This document shows, one piece after another, positions 7,468-16,115 of a DNA stretch of 64,000 nucleotides; the stretch's first letter is position 1; each line of letters starts with the position of its first letter. The DNA lies in the NCBI RefSeq assembly GCF_000812685.1, contig NZ_JWIF01000074.1:1-64000 (forward strand), written 5' to 3'. This DNA is from Halocynthiibacter namhaensis. GTDB lineage: Bacteria; Pseudomonadota; Alphaproteobacteria; Rhodobacterales; Rhodobacteraceae. The notes under the pieces were generated by a model, which worked only from the letters and a program-made list of their open reading frames with translations, searched no databases and had not been told where the DNA came from. The translations under genes were made by a program, and so were the position numbers.

Positions 7468-9357
7468 ATGGGTAAATTTGCCAATCTGGAGGATCTGCTA
7501 AAGATCGAAGGCGAAGCCGAAACGTTTGGCGCGCGTGATTTGCCGCGCACCATGCATGACTTTTTAGCTTCGGCGAAAGACAAGAACCCTCACGGGTCGG
7601 CTATCAGCTATCAGATTACATCGGGGCCTAAGGATAAGGCGGAAACCCAAAATTGGACTGAAGTGTTTGAAAAGTCCGTCCAAGCCGCGAACCTGTTTCG
7701 CCGTCTAGGTGTTGGTGAAACCGATGTCGTTGCCTTCTTACTTCCCAACGCAATGGAGACGGCCCAAACTCTGTTGGGGGGGATGATCGCGGGGATCGTG
7801 AACCCGATTAACCCGCTGCTTGAGCCTGAACAGATTTCAGCCATTCTGCGCGAAACGAACGCGACGGTTTTGGTGACGTTAAAGGCCTTCCCAAAGACGG
7901 ATGTGCCGCAAAAAGCATCAGAGGCGTTGAAAGATGCGCCCAATGTGAAAACCGTCCTTGAGATCGACCTGCTGCGGTATTTGTCACCACCAAAATCCTG
8001 GATCGTTCCGCTTATCCGCCCTAAGAATCCTGTAACGCACAGCGCACAAGTACTTGATTTTGTCCGGGAAGCCGCAAAAGAAAACACCACGCTTGATTTT
8101 GAAGACAAGAAGGAAGATCGGGTTGCGGCCTATTTTCACACCGGTGGCACCACGGGGATGCCCAAGGTCGCCCAGCATAAATATTCGGGCATGATCTATA
8201 ATGGTTGGCTTGGCTCGACCCTGTTGTTTGAACCTGAAGACAACGTCATGTGTCCGCTGCCATTGTTCCATGTTTTCGCGGTGTATCCGATCCTGATGTC
8301 CATGATTGGTGCGGCGTCCCATGTGATTTTTCCAACGCCTGCGGGGTATCGCGGGGATGGTGTGTTCGACAATTTCTGGAAGCTGTGCGAACGCTATAAA
8401 GTCAGCTTTTTGGTCACCGTTCCAACGGCATTATCCGCCTTGATGCAACGTCCTATTGATGCCGATATTTCCACTTTATCTGGTGCATTTTCCGGGTCAT
8501 CGCCTTTGCCATTGGAACTGTACCGTCGTTTTGAAGAAGCGACCGGGGTGCAAATCATTGAAGGCTATGGCTTGACGGAAGCAACCTGCCTTGTGTCTTG
8601 TAACCCTCCCGGTGGCAGTAAAAAGACTGGGTCTGTGGGCATGATGTTCCCGCATTGTGACGTGAAGATCTTGAAGAATACTTCGGATGGTCCAGTGGAA
8701 TGTGCCGTGGATGAAATTGGTGAGATCTGCATCGACAACCCTGGGGTTTTTGAGGGGTCTACATACACCGAAGTCGACAAAAACCACGATTTGTTCCATC
8801 ACGATGTCTATCTACGTACGGGTGATCTTGGGCGCATCGATGCGGAAGGGTATCTGTTTATTACGGGGCGGGCGAAAGATTTGATCATCCGTGGTGGGCA
8901 CAATATTGACCCCGCTGAGATTGAAGAAGCCTTGTCAGGACACCCTGCGGTCGGCTTCGTTGGGGCTATTGGCCAGCCGGATGGGCATTCGGGTGAATTG
9001 CCCTGCGCTTATGTAGAGCTGATTGAAGGTGCAGAAACAACCCCTGAGGAATTGATCGCGTTTTCATGTGAACATATCCATGAACGTGCGGCATATCCGA
9101 AATATATTGAGATTTTGGATGAGCTACCCAAAACTGCAGTGGGGAAAGTGTTTAAGCCGGACTTGCGCAAACGTGCGATCACCCGGGTCTATAATGCCGC
9201 TTTGCTGAGTGCTGGGGTCTCCGCCGAGGTTCACGCGGTTCTTGATGATAAGAAGCGTGGTCTTGTTGCACAGTTGCAGAAAACCGGTGATGTGAGCGAT
9301 GCTGAAGTGACAAGCTGCCTTGGTCAATTTGTTCGCCCGTGGGAATGGACAGCCTAA
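7468..9357 (+). CDS. Acyl-CoA synthetase (AMP-forming, ANL superfamily)
   Basis: 629 residues; it activates a carboxylic acid with ATP to an acyl-AMP and then an acyl-CoA in the cytoplasm. Adenylate-forming motifs are clear: the P-loop FHTGGTTGMPKVAQH, A5 YGLTEATC, A7/A8 LRTGDLGRIDAEGYLF and GRAKDLIIRGGHNIDPAEIE, and the A10 lysine in PKTAVGKVFKPDLRK. The hinge and A10 Lys support full activity. The GGGAGGAAGATAAGG ribosome site directly precedes the ATG. A strong terminator follows, so it appears to be a single-gene unit. Substrate (medium or long fatty acid, or aromatic acid) cannot be told from these motifs. Confidence 0.88.
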   Translation: MGKFANLEDLLKIEGEAETFGARDLPRTMHDFLASAKDKNPHGSAISYQITSGPKDKAETQNWTEVFEKSVQAANLFRRLGVGETDVVAFLLPNAMETAQTLLGGMIAGIVNPINPLLEPEQISAILRETNATVLVTLKAFPKTDVPQKASEALKDAPNVKTVLEIDLLRYLSPPKSWIVPLIRPKNPVTHSAQVLDFVREAAKENTTLDFEDKKEDRVAAYFHTGGTTGMPKVAQHKYSGMIYNGWLGSTLLFEPEDNVMCPLPLFHVFAVYPILMSMIGAASHVIFPTPAGYRGDGVFDNFWKLCERYKVSFLVTVPTALSALMQRPIDADISTLSGAFSGSSPLPLELYRRFEEATGVQIIEGYGLTEATCLVSCNPPGGSKKTGSVGMMFPHCDVKILKNTSDGPVECAVDEIGEICIDNPGVFEGSTYTEVDKNHDLFHHDVYLRTGDLGRIDAEGYLFITGRAKDLIIRGGHNIDPAEIEEALSGHPAVGFVGAIGQPDGHSGELPCAYVELIEGAETTPEELIAFSCEHIHERAAYPKYIEILDELPKTAVGKVFKPDLRKRAITRVYNAALLSAGVSAEVHAVLDDKKRGLVAQLQKTGDVSDAEVTSCLGQFVRPWEWTA

Positions 9358-9412
9358 TATTGGCCGATGTCATGTGAAGCCTCACATCTTCAGGGGCGGA
9401 TATAGACAGTAT

Positions 9413-9450
9413 AAAAAAAGACCAACCAAGGAAACTTGGTTGGTCTTTTT
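9413..9450 (+). terminator. Strong terminator after the acyl-CoA synthetase gene
   Basis: AAAAAGACCAACCAAG pairs with CTTGGTTGGTCTTTTT around GAAA: a 16-bp perfect stem with A and T tracts on both sides, so it can work in both directions and also end the convergent cpaB gene. Confidence 0.92.
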
Positions 9451-9508
9451 AAGTATTTAAGCGCATTAACGTTAGATCACCTTGCCAAATACAGATATGC
9501 ATTGGCTG

Positions 9509-10336
9509 TTAATCGGGGCACGGGCGTTCAATGTCAGTAACCACTTTGTTTGCGCCGAAGCCGGTCGTCACGTAACATTTTTGTTCCGCTTGTTCGCGTT
9601 CTCCAAGCAGATCCCCGGTGCGTGTCAGAATAACTTCGCTGGGGTCCACCAGTTCGTCACTTTCGTTGAGAAGTGAAAGGGTCAAACGACCGCTGGCCTG
9701 CGCTTGCGCCAGTCGGGTGACCTGCTGGCGTGTGCCTTCCACCGTGATGGTGCGGGCAATCGTTGCGCCGAAATCTTCAGCGTTTTCTTGTTGGTCAATG
9801 GCGACGATCCGTACAGCATTTTGTATCAGCTGGGTCACGCCTTCGCCTTCGCTTTCGCCAGTCCAATAGACATCGACAAGGGCGCCAGGATGTAGGAAAC
9901 CTGACACGCCAGACACAGCATCAACTCTGATTGTAAAGGCACTTAGGCCTGGGGTGATTTGTGATTGAATGCCCACGGTTTTTCCTGGTTCTGAGACTTT
10001 CACATTCAAAACCGGTTCGTTGACTTCCATGATGCGTGCCACGCTGCGATACGCAAGTGAGCTGTCCGGGAATAGCGTTTCTAAGGTCGAAAACGTGCCC
10101 TCAGGTAGTGAATCCACAGGCCATTTTACCAAGCGAACATGTTCAGCGGTTAGCTTCTGGCCATAGGAAAGTCGGCTGGTGACGACAAGAATATCGGTGG
10201 TTTGGATGTTGATTTGGGTCGATCGAGCATGCGCCAAGGCACCTTGGTAAGCATCCACGCGTTCTTTTACTTTAAATACGGCCAAACCTGCCAAACCGAC
10301 ACCCGCAACAAGCACAAGGCCAAATACAGCACGCAT
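9509..10336 (-). CDS. cpaB: Flp pilus assembly protein CpaB (RcpC type)
   Basis: 275 residues from the ATG at 10336, which follows AAGGA by six bases. It has one N-terminal membrane helix (MRAVFGLVLVAGVGLAGLAV) and a periplasmic part with the SAF-domain segment typical of CpaB (RLSYGQKLTAEHVRLVKWP) and the RcpC/CpaB region around VDVYWTGESEGEGVTQL. CpaB is a periplasmic component of the Tad/Flp pilus secretion machinery. Two Flp pilin genes lie just upstream on the same strand, but the genes that normally follow (cpaC, cpaE, cpaF, tadBC) are absent here, replaced by an unrelated convergent gene. The remaining Tad genes must be elsewhere or lost. Confidence 0.88.
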   Translation of the reverse strand: MRAVFGLVLVAGVGLAGLAVFKVKERVDAYQGALAHARSTQINIQTTDILVVTSRLSYGQKLTAEHVRLVKWPVDSLPEGTFSTLETLFPDSSLAYRSVARIMEVNEPVLNVKVSEPGKTVGIQSQITPGLSAFTIRVDAVSGVSGFLHPGALVDVYWTGESEGEGVTQLIQNAVRIVAIDQQENAEDFGATIARTITVEGTRQQVTRLAQAQASGRLTLSLLNESDELVDPSEVILTRTGDLLGEREQAEQKCYVTTGFGANKVVTDIERPCPD

Positions 10337-10495
10337 TCTAAATCCTTTCGAAATTCCTATTGTCTTACGGTTGGTAAGACAATTCATCTTTTTTTGAGCA
10401 TTCCCGCAAAAGATGCAATAGGATAACCAAGTTCAGGTGACACTTGTGCTGAATATACCAATGTATTCGTGAAAAAATCGACAATATTGTGGGTT

Positions 10496-10681
10496 TTACT
10501 CGTCCAAAATCGTCACGGATTCGATTGAGGTCGCGATGGTTTCTGAGCCATCCATAAGGCCCGCTTTGAGAGGCACAAATACGGTGACCGTGAGGAGGAT
10601 GATCCCGGCGGTCAGCACGACCCAATCTACGGTAATTGCCCCATCGTCATCGTGGGCGAATTTTTTCAACAAATATCTCAT
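10496..10681 (-). CDS. Flp-family type IVb pilin-like protein
   Basis: 61 residues: a short leader (MRYLLKKFAHDDDGAITVDW) followed by a hydrophobic helix (VVLTAGIILLTVTVFVPL). The form D-D-G-A-I-T-V-D-W-V-V-L-T-A matches the Flp/TadE-like pilin pattern, with processing expected at the Gly-Ala junction by a prepilin peptidase. It shares the same layout as the pilin at 10872-11081. It lies 160 bases upstream of cpaB, on the same strand. Whether it is a major or minor subunit is unknown. Confidence 0.8.
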   Translation of the reverse strand: MRYLLKKFAHDDDGAITVDWVVLTAGIILLTVTVFVPLKAGLMDGSETIATSIESVTILDE

Positions 10682-10802
10682 TAACTACTCCGCTGGATGG
10701 TATCAAACTGTGACTCTGGATGTGACCGTGGCACCGAAATGTGTCGGGAAGTTGATCGTGTTCTGTTGGGATTTTGTTATTTTACCTAACATTTTCGTAT
10801 AA

Positions 10803-10830
10803 AAGGGCCACACGACAAAGTGTGGCCCTT
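10803..10830 (-). terminator. Terminator after the first Flp pilin gene
   Basis: On the minus strand AAGGGCCACAC pairs with GTGTGGCCCTT around a 6-base loop and is followed by TTTT. It lies between the two pilin genes, so the abundant pilin transcript may mostly end here, with read-through to the minor pilin and cpaB. Confidence 0.85.
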
Positions 10831-10871
10831 CAAAGTTTGTGGCTGCGAAAACCTTGTTTCAGTTCGTCAGA

Positions 10872-11081
10872 TTAGTCGCTAACTGTAGTGGCAATTGCAG
10901 ATGCGTCAGGTTGGATTTTCCCTAGCTCTGCTGCGATATTAGCTGCTGCTGTGTTAGCACCAGTACCAACAGTTTGTGAGATTACGATGCCCAAGCCAAC
11001 GATGGCGGCGGTCAGAACAACCCAGTCAACTGTTACAGCACCGGATTCGTCATTCGCGAAGTTTTTGATGAAGTTCAACAT
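10872..11081 (-). CDS. Flp family type IVb pilin
   Basis: 69 residues: MLNFIKNFANDESGAVTVDW, then a hydrophobic helix VVLTAAIVGLGIVISQTVG and a short polar tail. This is the standard Flp pilin plan, with cleavage expected before A15 at S-G-A and polymerisation through the hydrophobic helix. AGGAA lies seven bases before the ATG. It is probably the major pilin, being first in the group and followed at once by a terminator. It is divergent from a secreted lytic transglycosylase gene at 11521, an enzyme type that could open peptidoglycan for a trans-envelope machine; that link is inference. Confidence 0.87.
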   Translation of the reverse strand: MLNFIKNFANDESGAVTVDWVVLTAAIVGLGIVISQTVGTGANTAAANIAAELGKIQPDASAIATTVSD

Positions 11082-11520
11082 TTTGATTTCCTATTTGTTT
11101 AATCAACCGCAATGTGCGGCATGTGGTGGCCAATTAAGCCAGTGTTGAAGCCTGCCGTCTGTGCGTTCATCGGGTTGGCCGTTGTGTGCCGCTATATAGC
11201 TCTTAGAATGGGGCAAGACTTGGGCGGAGATCAGGTATTTTTTGGCAGGGCGATAATTATAAATAAAATTCGTAAGCAATTGAGATCTATAAACTTTATG
11301 AAAATTACTCACGATGAACCCTCGAAGGGGCCCCATGTATCCGTTCATTTGGGCACAAAGGACATATTTGAGCGAATAGTGCTGGCGTCGGGGTGAATGA
11401 TTTGTCAGAATCCTAGGAATATCTTGAAACTAGGGGTCCGAACGGGGCGTTGAAATGCGAATTGCTTTATCTTGGCCTTCCAGTAGGATGGTCGTCATAT
11501 CGGAAAACAAGGTGCGGAAT
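11082..11520. other. Divergent intergenic region between flp pilin and lytic transglycosylase genes
   Basis: About 440 bases with no convincing coding frame. It should contain the divergent promoters. A small perfect hairpin CCGCA-ATG-TGCGG lies near 11108-11120, close to the pilin start. No clear -35/-10 pair could be assigned. Confidence 0.45.
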
Positions 11521-12405
11521 ATGTTCGAAACCTCTGTGATTAGGGGAATGGCGATTTTCTTGTGTTGTCTCCCTTTACCGATTGGCGCTGACCCTGCTCC
11601 GGCGCCAACCGAGTTCACGTTTAAACGTGTGGTGGTTCCTCAAAGCTTTGAGGGGCGTCGCCGGATCAACGTTCAAATTGATCCAGTTGAACAGGCCGCT
11701 GCTTTGGCGCTGCCAACGGGGCACCGTGATGCAGAGGTTTCGACGCCTGAAGTTGGCACAGATGACGCGCAAGATATTTTGCAGGCGACAGTACCTGATC
11801 TTCCTTATGCTTGGTTTTGGGAAAGCATTTCACCGTCGCTTGAAGATTCTGCCCCCAACCGTTTGGAAATTGCCGAACAGGTTCTAAGCAATCCGCCGGG
11901 AGACAGCAGTGTGGCTGTGCCAGCCATGCAAAATCTCCAAGCGGTCGCTGAAAAATATGGACGTGATATTCTTGGTGCGACTGTTGGCACGAAAGTGTCG
12001 CCAGCCTTGGCCTTGGCCGTGATCGGAGTGGAATCCTCTGGTAAAGTAGATGCCATCAGTTCTGCAGGGGCGTCAGGTTTGATGCAGTTGATGCCAGCCA
12101 CAGCGGAACGATTTGGTGTGACGGATGTGAGTGACCCCGTTCAAAACATCAAGGGTGGCGTGGCATATCTGGATTGGTTGATGAAGGAATTTAATTACGA
12201 TCCGATTGTCGTCTTGGCGGCCTATAACGCGGGCGAGAACGCGGTGCGGCGAAATGGCGGCGTGCCAGAATACGCCGAAACCCGCGGCTATGTGCCGAAA
12301 GTTGTCGCCGCATGGACTGTGGCGCGGGGGCTTTGTACAACGCCCCCGGAACTTGCAACGGATGGTTGTGTGTTCATCGTCAATTTGGATGGTAACGGAG
12401 GGTAG
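11521..12405 (+). CDS. Secreted lytic transglycosylase (SLT domain)
   Basis: 294 residues. The ATG at 11521 follows AAGG by eight bases and gives a signal peptide (MAIFLCCLPLPIGADPAP region). The C-terminal half is a Slt/goose-lysozyme-type domain: catalytic Glu in VIGVESSGKVDA, then GASGLMQLMPATAERFGV, the AAYNAGENAV motif and YAETRGYVPKVV. It should cleave the glycan strands of peptidoglycan to 1,6-anhydro products in the periplasm. About 130 residues between signal peptide and catalytic domain have no recognised fold. The neighbouring Flp pilin/cpaB genes suggest, but do not prove, a role in inserting that machinery. Confidence 0.88.
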   Translation: MFETSVIRGMAIFLCCLPLPIGADPAPAPTEFTFKRVVVPQSFEGRRRINVQIDPVEQAAALALPTGHRDAEVSTPEVGTDDAQDILQATVPDLPYAWFWESISPSLEDSAPNRLEIAEQVLSNPPGDSSVAVPAMQNLQAVAEKYGRDILGATVGTKVSPALALAVIGVESSGKVDAISSAGASGLMQLMPATAERFGVTDVSDPVQNIKGGVAYLDWLMKEFNYDPIVVLAAYNAGENAVRRNGGVPEYAETRGYVPKVVAAWTVARGLCTTPPELATDGCVFIVNLDGNGG

Positions 12406-12508
12406 GGGAACTGTTCCCTACGTGGGGAGATCTTGGTGCCGAGACACGAATTAAAGCCAGCTCTGAAGAAAGCTTGCTTTAAGTTATGTGTATTCTGGCT
12501 AAATTATT

Positions 12509-12583
12509 TGGAGCGGGCGAAGAGATTCGAACTCTCGACCCCAACCTTGGCAAGGTTGTGCTCTACCCCTGAGCTACGCCCGC
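12509..12583 (-). tRNA. tRNA-Gly (anticodon GCC), copy 1
   Basis: The minus strand reads GCGGGCGTAGCTCAGGGGTA with anticodon loop TTGCCAA (GCC), T arm GTTCGAATC and encoded CCA end. It is identical to the second copy at 12628-12702. It reads GGC and GGU codons. Confidence 0.96.
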
Positions 12584-12627
12584 ATCCATTTCCGAAAGGC
12601 CTAACCAAACACACTGGGTTGTGTATT

Positions 12628-12702
12628 TGGAGCGGGCGAAGAGATTCGAACTCTCGACCCCAACCTTGGCAAGGTTGTGCTCTACCCCTGAGCTACGCCC
12701 GC
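12628..12702 (-). tRNA. tRNA-Gly (anticodon GCC), copy 2
   Basis: An identical tandem copy of the tRNA at 12509-12583, 44 bases away on the same strand, transcribed first. The short spacer differs from the flanks, so this is a gene duplication limited to the tRNA. Confidence 0.96.
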
Positions 12703-12804
12703 ATCCTTTCGGTGAGGCTTGATCTAGTGAACCTGCCCTCGACCTGCAAGTGGAAAATGCAATGTGAGGGCAGATTTTTTGTGAAACGGCCTCAGAATAC
12801 CGTT

Positions 12805-13197
12805 TTAGAAAATGGCGTGGGCGATATTGGCGATGGCGGCGAAGGTTAGCATCGCAAATGTGATGATCATGCCGTTTTTGCGCAGCGGGATGATTTGCGG
12901 GTCAGCGGCCAACCCATGGGCATGCATGACACGCCCCGCGACCAACATCAAACCAAGGATATGACACACCCAAAGCGGTGCGCCCTGAAGTTCCGCCATG
13001 AGAAGCAAGATCAAGCCAATAGGTGCGTATTCGACAAAATTTGCATGCACCCGGATACGTTTGTTCAGCAGGCTGTCATCGCCATCCCCAAGGGATACTT
13101 TGGCGCTTTTGCGGCGAAAAATGACCTGAAAGCTGAGGTAAACTAAGAAAAGGGCAAGGATGCCGGCGTAAAGTGGGGTAACTGTGGGAATGATCAT
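12805..13197 (-). CDS. MAPEG family membrane protein
   Basis: 130 residues with four hydrophobic segments, the standard size and layout of the MAPEG family (membrane-associated proteins in eicosanoid and glutathione metabolism). The hallmark segment RIRVHANFVEYAPIGLILL (Arg-x-His/Asn-x2-Glu at the end of helix 1-2) is present. Some members are glutathione transferases or peroxidases, but bacterial members of this short type are mostly uncharacterised. Monocistronic, between the tRNA genes and a phosphodiesterase gene. Confidence 0.85.
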   Translation of the reverse strand: MIIPTVTPLYAGILALFLVYLSFQVIFRRKSAKVSLGDGDDSLLNKRIRVHANFVEYAPIGLILLLMAELQGAPLWVCHILGLMLVAGRVMHAHGLAADPQIIPLRKNGMIITFAMLTFAAIANIAHAIF

Positions 13198-13313
13198 GGT
13201 ATGTCCTGTCGTGTGTCGTGGGGCCGCGTATGTGGAGAGGGGAACATGAGTGGTTGAAAATCACAACCTAAGCCAAGGCTTTTCACAGGTTTCCGTTGCG
13301 CAAACTACGGTTT

Positions 13314-14168
13314 CTAATCGTCGTACCCTTGAACGGCATGGCGGCGTGCTTCGTCAAAGTCTTCCGAATGAACGATCACGCCTTCATCGGACAGCAAGAT
13401 GATCCCATATGCACCCGGTTCTGGAACGGAATGCGCGTAACCTGTTTCACCCAACATCATCGGCATTTGATGAGTCGGACTTTTGAAGATCGTAAAACCA
13501 ATGCCATGTGCTGTGCCAGAAATTGTACGGTGGATATGTCCGGCAAAAATATGAGCAACATTGGGGTATTGTTTGACCAGGTCGTAAAAGGCGTCGTGAT
13601 CCATCATTCGGATCGCATCCATCCCATCAAACCCCGTGTGGAAGGGCGGGTGGTGCATAAAGATTGAGACGCGACGCTCGCCTGCGGTATCCAGTTGTTC
13701 TTTCAGCCATTCCATTCGTGCGCGACAGAGCGCACCAGCATGGTGGTGTTCGCGCCAGGGCGGACCATCTAAAGTATCCAGACAGATCAGCCGATCTTTG
13801 GGACCAAAGGGTGCGGCCCCCTGAAGGTCAATCACGCGCATCAAATGGCCGCTCTCGGTGACCAACTGGTCAGGAAAAGCCTCAAGCAAAGTGTCGCGGC
13901 GATCATGGTTCCCAGTCATCAATGTGACAGGCAGTGGCAGATCAGCCAGCAACGGTTTGAGACGTGCAAATTGATCTGGGCGACCGTTATGGGTCAAATC
14001 ACCGGTCAGGATTAAATGATCCGCGTCCGGATGATGCTTGAGCGCGTGTTTCAACCCAGTGTCAAATCGTTCCAATGGGTCATAGCCGACGATCTTCTCG
14101 CCCTCAGATTTGATGTGAATATCGGTAAAGACCAGAATTTTATGGTGCATACGATTTATGGTGGTCAT
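13314..14168 (-). CDS. Calcineurin-like phosphodiesterase (CpdA type)
   Basis: 284 residues, cytoplasmic. The dinuclear metal site motifs of class III cyclic nucleotide phosphodiesterases are all visible: FTDIHI, LILTGDLTHNG, MTGNHDRR, FMHHPPFHTG and FAGHIHR. Members hydrolyse 3',5'-cAMP or related phosphodiesters. The start at 14168 has GAGGA about ten bases upstream; an internal Met (MHHKILVF, 14150) has no ribosome site. Family assignment is firm, the natural substrate is not. Confidence 0.82.
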   Translation of the reverse strand: MTTINRMHHKILVFTDIHIKSEGEKIVGYDPLERFDTGLKHALKHHPDADHLILTGDLTHNGRPDQFARLKPLLADLPLPVTLMTGNHDRRDTLLEAFPDQLVTESGHLMRVIDLQGAAPFGPKDRLICLDTLDGPPWREHHHAGALCRARMEWLKEQLDTAGERRVSIFMHHPPFHTGFDGMDAIRMMDHDAFYDLVKQYPNVAHIFAGHIHRTISGTAHGIGFTIFKSPTHQMPMMLGETGYAHSVPEPGAYGIILLSDEGVIVHSEDFDEARRHAVQGYDD

Positions 14169-14481
14169 TGGATCCAGTCCTCTGGAGAAAGTTCAAGTGC
14201 GAGGCCTCTACGGGTTTGCGCCATCCCGGCCTGCACGAGTGTCTACAACACAAAAGATAGGAGTGATACGAAACGCATTCGGCATCTGATTCCCTTTTAA
14301 ATAACGTGGCGGGTATGCACTCAGAGGGCAAGGGGAAGCTTAAGCAAAAACCTTGATGGGGCTGTGCCAGAAACGACACGTCACCTGAACAGATGGCTAT
14401 TGTTAACCGCTTATCGTTGGAACACTGTGAAGTCTGTGCATTGTCCAGACAATCTACGAATATTCAGAAAGGATATGTGTG
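14169..14481. other. Divergent intergenic region, nothing assigned
   Basis: About 310 bases between the phosphodiesterase gene and the beta-helix gene. Both promoters must be here. I see no repeat, hairpin with T-run or coding frame that I can support. Confidence 0.4.
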
Positions 14482-16044
14482 ATGCAATTGCAAACCAGAC
14501 GCATTGGGCTGTCCACCATTTTGGCGGTCTTTGTAACAACGGGAGGGGGCCTCGCTATGGGGGCCTCCTTTGCGCAGCTCACATCCCTATATGAAACTCA
14601 ACCGGAAGGCTGCAGTCACGTAATTAAGCCCGGGTGGCTCTGGACCTCCTCCGGTTTGATTAGCGACGCGGTGTCTACTGCACAGGATGGCGATCGTATT
14701 TGCATCGCATCCGGCGAATACAAAGATGCGATTACCATTACAAAACCACTTGAGATCATAGGTTACGGCGAGACGCCGCCACAGATCATCTCCGAGACAG
14801 CACAGGACATCGTGCAATGGCATGCGCCCGGGGGGAAGATCGAAAATCTGTATCTGACACAGATTGGTGGTGAACCCAGCGGATCTCAGGTCACCGGGCA
14901 AAATGGCACGACTGTCTTTCGCGCCGGTCAACCTGACTATTTCTCTCAGGACGCACATTCCGGATTTACTGTCGTGAACGCTAGAGTTTCACTAAACAAT
15001 ATGCATATTCGCAACGATGTGTATTCGGGGATTTACGTGCTTGGGCCTGAGGCAAATGTACAGATCACAGGGTCCATCATTTCTGAAAACGCTGAAGCTG
15101 GCATTCTGGCGATTGATCGGGCTGTCATCAGCCTGACAAACAGCATCATTCGCGACAACAGACGGGAAGGGGTACGGCTGGACACGGGCGCGTCTTTCCA
15201 GGCCCGTGATTTCAGCCTGTCAGGAAGTGGTTACAGCGGCGTGTTTACTCAAAACGGTGCATCATTTGACATCTCTGACGCGCGCCTTAGCGATGGAAAC
15301 GCTGGCGGGATTGTCATGGGGCACTGCTCTGGTCCTGGAAGGCTCTCGGATAGCCATATCTCCGGGTATAAAGATGGGCTTGCAGGTATCGCGATGCGTG
15401 GAGGGGAAAATCTGACACTTGATAGGATGCAGGTTTCGGGCAATTCTAGGGGGGTATCTTGCCTTCCGGTGTTGAATGCCCCCGGCAGCCCGCCCCTAAA
15501 TTTAGTTATCACGAATGCAGAGATTTCTGAAAATGGCACAGATGGTGTGGATGTATCTGGGGCCTGTAATGTTCAGATTCAAAACAGCTTGATCACAAAA
15601 AACCGTGACAGGGGGATAAACAACGGAGGGGTGCTTCATGTTTCAGGCACGAAGATAACCCGCAACGGGTCAGGTGGTCACCACTCAGCGGGCGTTGTGA
15701 CAGATGCCGTGTCAGAGATCGTCATGCGTGATACTCTGGTTTCTGAGAATGCTGGAAATGGGATGATCCTCGCTGCCGGCGCTTCGGTTGATATCCGGGA
15801 TGTCGTGATTTCAGGGCATCCAGAAGCAGGTTTATCAATCCCGCTGCAACGTGAAAACCAGCGGAATTCACGCCCTATTCAGCTTGAACGATTTTTGGCG
15901 CAGCACCAGCGAAATGGCCTTTCAGAAGATATGACCTTTCAGTCAGTCAAATTTTCCCAAAATATTGGCGGTGCCTGGCATTTTGTGCGGGATGCCTACG
16001 GAGATGACGCGTTTGTCGAGCCGCAACTCATCGGTCTTGAATGA
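14482..16044 (+). CDS. Secreted right-handed parallel beta-helix protein
   Basis: 520 residues with a signal peptide (MQLQTRRIGLSTILAVFVTT, cleaved near FAQ). After a pectin-esterase-like start (SDAVSTAQDGDRICIASGEY) come about ten imperfect turns of the N-x-I-x-x-N/G-x-x-G-I type (for example NMHIRNDVYSGIYVLG and ITGSIISENAEAGILAID), as in NosD/CASH and pectate-lyase folds. No catalytic cluster of a known lyase is evident. It may bind or trim polysaccharide at the surface. GGA lies 8 bases before the ATG; a GTG three bases upstream is also possible. No related genes adjoin it. Confidence 0.8.
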   Translation: MQLQTRRIGLSTILAVFVTTGGGLAMGASFAQLTSLYETQPEGCSHVIKPGWLWTSSGLISDAVSTAQDGDRICIASGEYKDAITITKPLEIIGYGETPPQIISETAQDIVQWHAPGGKIENLYLTQIGGEPSGSQVTGQNGTTVFRAGQPDYFSQDAHSGFTVVNARVSLNNMHIRNDVYSGIYVLGPEANVQITGSIISENAEAGILAIDRAVISLTNSIIRDNRREGVRLDTGASFQARDFSLSGSGYSGVFTQNGASFDISDARLSDGNAGGIVMGHCSGPGRLSDSHISGYKDGLAGIAMRGGENLTLDRMQVSGNSRGVSCLPVLNAPGSPPLNLVITNAEISENGTDGVDVSGACNVQIQNSLITKNRDRGINNGGVLHVSGTKITRNGSGGHHSAGVVTDAVSEIVMRDTLVSENAGNGMILAAGASVDIRDVVISGHPEAGLSIPLQRENQRNSRPIQLERFLAQHQRNGLSEDMTFQSVKFSQNIGGAWHFVRDAYGDDAFVEPQLIGLE

Positions 16045-16047
16045 TAA

Positions 16048-16072
16048 ACGCGGGGGCCATTGGCCCCCGCGT
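16048..16072 (+). terminator. Terminator between the beta-helix gene and pyc
   Basis: ACGCGGGGGCC pairs with GGCCCCCGCGT around a 3-base loop; very GC rich, followed by GTCATTAT rather than a T-run. It is placed between two convergent genes and may serve both, though the missing T-run weakens the call. Confidence 0.65.
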
Positions 16073-16115
16073 GTCATTATGATCGTGGATTTATCCCACG
16101 AGAAACAGTGACGCT

